Assembly: GCF_019654955.1 (NCBI RefSeq)
Contig: NZ_BPEV01000002.1
Span: forward strand, 1-64,000
Direction of reading: 5' to 3'
DNA length: 64,000 bases
From: Shewanella sp. KT0246
Lineage (GTDB): Bacteria; Pseudomonadota; Gammaproteobacteria; Enterobacterales; Shewanellaceae
In this document: piece by piece, positions 61,003 through 64,000 of the stretch
How the letters are laid out: the number at the start of each line of letters is the position of its first letter
Position numbering within the stretch: position 1 is the stretch's first letter
The notes under the pieces: model-generated
Database searches by the model: none
Seen by the model: only the letters and a program-made list of their open reading frames with translations
What the model was told of the DNA's origin: nothing
Made by a program: the position numbers and the translations under genes

Positions 61003-61461
61003 ATGAATACGAAAGCACAAACGGCACTTTCAGGTGCAGCACTTGCGATGGCAATGGCGGGGTTATCAGGTCAAGCAGTCGCTGGAGAATCCAACACCGC
61101 GCCTTTAGCCGCAGGTGAAACTGACTTAGTCCACTGTTATGACGTTAATGTTTGTAAAGGCCATAACGATTGCGGTACAGCAGATAATGCCTGTAAGGGC
61201 CAAGCAAGTTGTGAAGGTACCGGCTTTGTTGCTATGCCTTCAAAAGCCTGTGGTGACGTAGGCGGTAAAGTTAAAGATGATTGGGTAGGCAAAATAACTA
61301 AAGCAGATTTGGTCCATTGTTATGGAGTGAACGTATGTAAAGGTCACAACGATTGTAAAGGTGCAGACCACGCTTGTGGTGGAATGGCAAGTTGTAAAGG
61401 TTCAGGTTTTGTCAGTACTACAGCAAAATCTTGCGCTGATATCGGTGGTAAAACGGGCTAA
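61003..61461 (+). CDS. bufA: bufferin-type Cys-rich exported precursor (BufA2-like), duplicated
   Basis: A 152-residue exported protein: signal peptide (1-27, AVA-G), a short linker, then two copies of one module (about 41-90 and 102-151). Each copy has six cysteines: 45, 51, 57, 64, 70, 83 and 106, 112, 118, 125, 131, 144, with identical spacing and the motif [14 protein letters not shown]. The following DUF692 and DUF2063 genes make this a bufferin operon, in which the precursor's cysteines are enzymatically modified and bind copper in known cases. A single module is what I remember as usual, so the duplication is notable. AAGGA precedes the ATG. Confidence 0.88.
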   Translation: MNTKAQTALSGAALAMAMAGLSGQAVAGESNTAPLAAGETDLVHCYDVNVCKGHNDCGTADNACKGQASCEGTGFVAMPSKACGDVGGKVKDDWVGKITKADLVHCYGVNVCKGHNDCKGADHACGGMASCKGSGFVSTTAKSCADIGGKTG

Positions 61462-61514
61462 CGTTCAAGCCTAAACAGCGTTTACAGATAATCGACAACA
61501 CGAGTTGTAACAAT

Positions 61515-61548
61515 GGCTTGGTAAGATTCATCTCCTTATTACCAAGCC
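61515..61548 (+). promoter_or_regulatory. stem-loop between the bufferin precursor and enzyme genes
   Basis: Ten-base arms GGCTTGGTAA/TTACCAAGCC with a 14-base loop, followed by GTTTATTTTG, in the 176-base gap. A leaky terminator or 3'-end protecting hairpin here would give more precursor than modifying enzyme, a common arrangement for peptide operons. Confidence 0.6.
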
Positions 61549-61637
61549 GTTTATTTTGCTTAAATTCATTCGATAACAAACATTTCAACAGCTGTCTTCC
61601 ACCAGTATGAAGGTTTGTATTAACCTAAGGAAAGCCC

Positions 61638-62612
61638 ATGTCAGACTCAAAGATTACTCAAGACTTTATTGGTTTTGGCTTGGGGCTACGTACCGACCAT
61701 TTTGAATATATCTTGCAGCATCAACCTGCTATTGACTGGTTTGAGGTGCTTTCTGAAAATTATTTAGTTGCAGGTGGTAAACCCCGTTATTATCTAGAAG
61801 CCATAGCTGAACAATACCCTGTTGTGATGCATGGGGTTTCTATGTCAATTGGTAGCACGGACCCATTAGACATGGATTACTTAAAGTCACTTAAAACACT
61901 CAGTAATAACATAAATCCTAAATGGATTTCAGATCATATTTGCTGGACTTCGATACACGGGGTTAACAGTCACGATTTATTACCGCTGCCATATACAGAA
62001 GAAACCGTTAAGCATGTCGCTGAGCGTGTGAAAGTAGCCCAAGATGTACTTGGTCGCAGACTATTACTTGAAAATGTATCCAGTTACCTTTCATATAAAG
62101 ACTCCACTATGGATGAATGGGAGTTTTTATCGCAAGTTGCCGAAGAGGCTGATTGCCTCATCTTGTTAGATATTAATAATATTTATGTTAGCGCGCGCAA
62201 CCACTTCTTTAATCCACTAGATTACTTAAACAAGATTGACCCACGTCGAGTACAGCAGTTTCACTTAGCGGGTCACTCAGATTATGGTGAATACGTGATT
62301 GATACCCACGACCATGATGTGCCACCTAGTGTGTGGACCTTATATCAAGCAGCCCTTGAACGCTTTGGCCCCGTGAGCACTATGATTGAACGGGATGCCA
62401 ACATTCCTGACTTTCCGGTGTTATATCAAGAGTTATTAGAAGCGCAAAATATTGCTGAAATAACCTTACCAGGCCATCCCGACCTTGAACGCTCAATATT
62501 GACGCCTATGACACAGTCAAAAGCTCAGCCACTTATTAGCGAATCTGTTTCAAGTCGTCAATCAATTATTCAAACTCATCATCAGTTACCCACTAAAAAG
62601 GTTGCGGTATGA
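61638..62612 (+). CDS. bufB: MNIO-family (DUF692) modifying enzyme, BufB type
   Basis: A 324-residue TIM-barrel multinuclear iron oxidative enzyme. The likely metal ligands are His65 (MHGVSMS), Asp99/His100 (SDHICW), Glu145 (LLENVSSY), Asp178 and Asn180 (LDINN), His209 and His213 (FHLAGHSD), Asp222/His224 (DTHDH) and Glu251 (IERD). Family members convert peptide cysteines to modified heterocycles in bufferin-type RiPPs. The last ~40 residues are a Ser/Gln-rich tail outside the barrel. GGAAAG precedes the ATG. It overlaps bufC by 4 bases. Confidence 0.93.
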   Translation: MSDSKITQDFIGFGLGLRTDHFEYILQHQPAIDWFEVLSENYLVAGGKPRYYLEAIAEQYPVVMHGVSMSIGSTDPLDMDYLKSLKTLSNNINPKWISDHICWTSIHGVNSHDLLPLPYTEETVKHVAERVKVAQDVLGRRLLLENVSSYLSYKDSTMDEWEFLSQVAEEADCLILLDINNIYVSARNHFFNPLDYLNKIDPRRVQQFHLAGHSDYGEYVIDTHDHDVPPSVWTLYQAALERFGPVSTMIERDANIPDFPVLYQELLEAQNIAEITLPGHPDLERSILTPMTQSKAQPLISESVSSRQSIIQTHHQLPTKKVAV

Positions 62613-63442
62613 GTCAACTGAAGCAGATTCAACAAGAGTTCATGCAATATCTTTTAGCTGACGCTAATGCCAACAAAAGTGCGGATTCTAGTGTAATAAC
62701 GAGCGATCGTCGTTTTGTCGATATTAGATCACGAGTGTCTGAACAAAGTGGCATCTCAGCCGAACATCGTTTACAGATTTATGCTAATGCCTATCGAATT
62801 CGTCTTAAAGAAACCATGGAAACAGACCATCAAATTCTCGGCTTATATTTAGGTGATGAATTATTTGATAAATTAGCTGCTGAGTACCTTGATGCTCATC
62901 CTTCATCGGCAAAGTCGCTGCGGAGGTTTGGCGATAACTTAGCCGGATTTTTACTTAACGATAAATTTTTTAGTCAATATCCAATATTGGCTGATTTAGC
63001 ACAGTTTGAGCGACTTTTATTAGCTGCATTTGATGCTGCGGAGTCATCACGCGCAGAGTTCAGTACATTGCAAAATTTACCACCTGAGAACTGGCCTAAC
63101 TGCTGTCTACGCTTCCACCCCAGCCTGCAATTGTTTAGCTGTAAAAGTAATGCAGTTGAAAGTTGGCAAGCATTAAAGGCTGAGACTTCCCCTGACGCAC
63201 CTTATTATCAGCAGCAAAAATATTGGATGCTATGGCGTAATGAAGAAAGGCTCACTCAATTTGAATCCTTAAATCACAGCCAATATGTGTTGTTAACAGG
63301 GTTTATTGAAGGCAATAACTTTGCCGAGCAATGTGAGTTAATGCTCGAATGGTATGATGAACAAACCGCACCTATGATGGTGCTGCAAACATTACAATCT
63401 TGGTTTGCTAAAGGTATTATTCGTGAGTTAGTTATTTCTTAG
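62609..63442 (+). CDS. bufC: DUF2063 partner protein, BufC type
   Basis: A 277-residue protein with the N-terminal DUF2063 fold: LKQIQQEFMQYLL, then SGISAEHRLQIYANAYRIRLKETMETDHQILGLYLGDELFDKLAAEYLDAHPS and LRRFGDNLAGFLL. DUF2063 proteins are often mislabelled DNA-binding; in bufferin operons they act as the substrate-recognition partner of the DUF692 enzyme. Its ATG overlaps the bufB stop (ATGA), so production is coupled. No DoxX-type fourth gene follows. Confidence 0.92.
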   Translation: MSQLKQIQQEFMQYLLADANANKSADSSVITSDRRFVDIRSRVSEQSGISAEHRLQIYANAYRIRLKETMETDHQILGLYLGDELFDKLAAEYLDAHPSSAKSLRRFGDNLAGFLLNDKFFSQYPILADLAQFERLLLAAFDAAESSRAEFSTLQNLPPENWPNCCLRFHPSLQLFSCKSNAVESWQALKAETSPDAPYYQQQKYWMLWRNEERLTQFESLNHSQYVLLTGFIEGNNFAEQCELMLEWYDEQTAPMMVLQTLQSWFAKGIIRELVIS

Positions 63443-63496
63443 TGCTTATCGTTAGATGCTAGTGCAAAAGTTAGTTTTAACTATAACAATAAAAAA

Positions 63497-63943
63497 TTAG
63501 GTTAAATCGTTTTCAGTAAAGTTACTTTTAAACGTAAAAGCGTATGCCGAGTCACCATTTTCTCTTAAGTGTAATAACCTCTCTTTTGCTTCTTTAATAT
63601 CTGGGATATGTCCTTCTGCAACCCACCACAAAACATAGCTGTCTTCTGATAAGCGCTCAAACCACTCGTTTTTTCGGCGCATAAAGTCACGGTGATGGGT
63701 GCGAAACATAAAATTTTTTAAGGCTTCAACATTATCCCAAACTGACATATTTACAATCAGGCTTGGGGCATCAAATGCTTGGATTTGAGTGGCGTCGCCA
63801 GACTCATCTTTTAGGCGCCAAACAAAGCCAGCACTGATTTCAGCGATCCCGTTAACCTCATCCAGATTATCAACAAAGTCTTTCATTTCTGGAGTATCTA
63901 AGGCAAATTTACACTTTGCGATATTCAGTTGTGCCAGTTGCAT
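63497..63943 (-). CDS. DUF3291 domain-containing protein
   Basis: A 148-residue protein of the DUF3291 family: MQLAQLNIAKCKFALDTPEMKDFVDNLDEVN at the start, then a central GFVWRLKDESGDATQIQAF strand and MSVWDNVEALKNFMFRTHHRDFMRRKNEWF, with ALWWV-type VLWWVAEGHIPD near the end. The fold is related to dimeric alpha-beta barrel (ABM-like) proteins; function unknown. AAGGAATAAG precedes the chosen ATG. It is convergent with the bufferin operon and probably unrelated to it. Confidence 0.88.
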   Translation of the reverse strand: MQLAQLNIAKCKFALDTPEMKDFVDNLDEVNGIAEISAGFVWRLKDESGDATQIQAFDAPSLIVNMSVWDNVEALKNFMFRTHHRDFMRRKNEWFERLSEDSYVLWWVAEGHIPDIKEAKERLLHLRENGDSAYAFTFKSNFTENDLT

Positions 63944-64000
63944 CTTATTCCTTATTCCTTCGGTAACCATAGCTTAACGCTAAGCCCGCCTTCCGTTCGG

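Noticed and set aside
63950..64000. Partial gene at the right edge of the window
   Set aside because: No open frame or recognisable segment remains after the DUF3291 start.

Overview
The window is a stretch of core chromosome from a marine-type gammaproteobacterium, most likely Shewanella or a close relative. This rests on protein-level resemblance plus gene order: leuU-metY-rimP-nusA-infB next to greA/yhbY/rlmE-ftsH-folP-glmM-secG as in enterobacteria, with tpiA between glmM and secG, and a full nqrABCDEF-apbE-nqrM sodium pump cluster. No search was run, so the genus is an inference. There is no rRNA, insertion sequence, prophage or CRISPR array.

Layout. 0-12.6 kb: translation and transcription factors (infB, nusA, rimP), tRNA-fMet and tRNA-Leu(GAG), secG, tpiA, glmM, folP, ftsH and rlmE on the minus strand, yhbY on the plus strand and greA on the minus strand. 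12.8-24.5 kb (all minus): carAB, dapB, fklB, an M48 lipoprotein peptidase, a DEAD-box helicase and dnaKJ; dnaK has two tandem heat-shock-type promoters. 24.7-35.6 kb: an EamA transporter, a small membrane protein, proBA, a purine permease, a structured intergenic transcript with a 32-codon ORF, an M17 aminopeptidase, pepD, and dinB with a LexA box. 36-44.7 kb: two complementary bacterioferritin subunits behind a Fur box, then nqrM, apbE and nqrFEDCBA.

45-54.9 kb: an unusual TonB-receptor-like barrel, luxS, bolA, an AlkB-type dioxygenase, a 7TM diguanylate cyclase, a winged-helix protein, a YdbS/YdbT-like membrane pair and a universal stress protein with an altered nucleotide-binding loop. 55.3-60 kb: an aldehyde dehydrogenase, a TetR regulator and two different Old Yellow Enzymes, which looks like a nem-type electrophile detoxification cluster. 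61-63.4 kb: a three-gene bufferin-type operon (Cys-rich exported precursor, MNIO/DUF692 enzyme, DUF2063 partner), in which the precursor carries two copies of a six-cysteine unit. A DUF3291 gene closes the window.

The least explained items are the small-ORF transcript near 30.6-31.05 kb, whose leader has several GGA-bearing hairpins (CsrA/RsmA-like), and the internally duplicated bufferin precursor. Many genes have intrinsic terminators that I could read directly; these are listed separately. Start codons were moved inward from the longest ORF wherever a Shine-Dalgarno sequence and family alignment favoured it.
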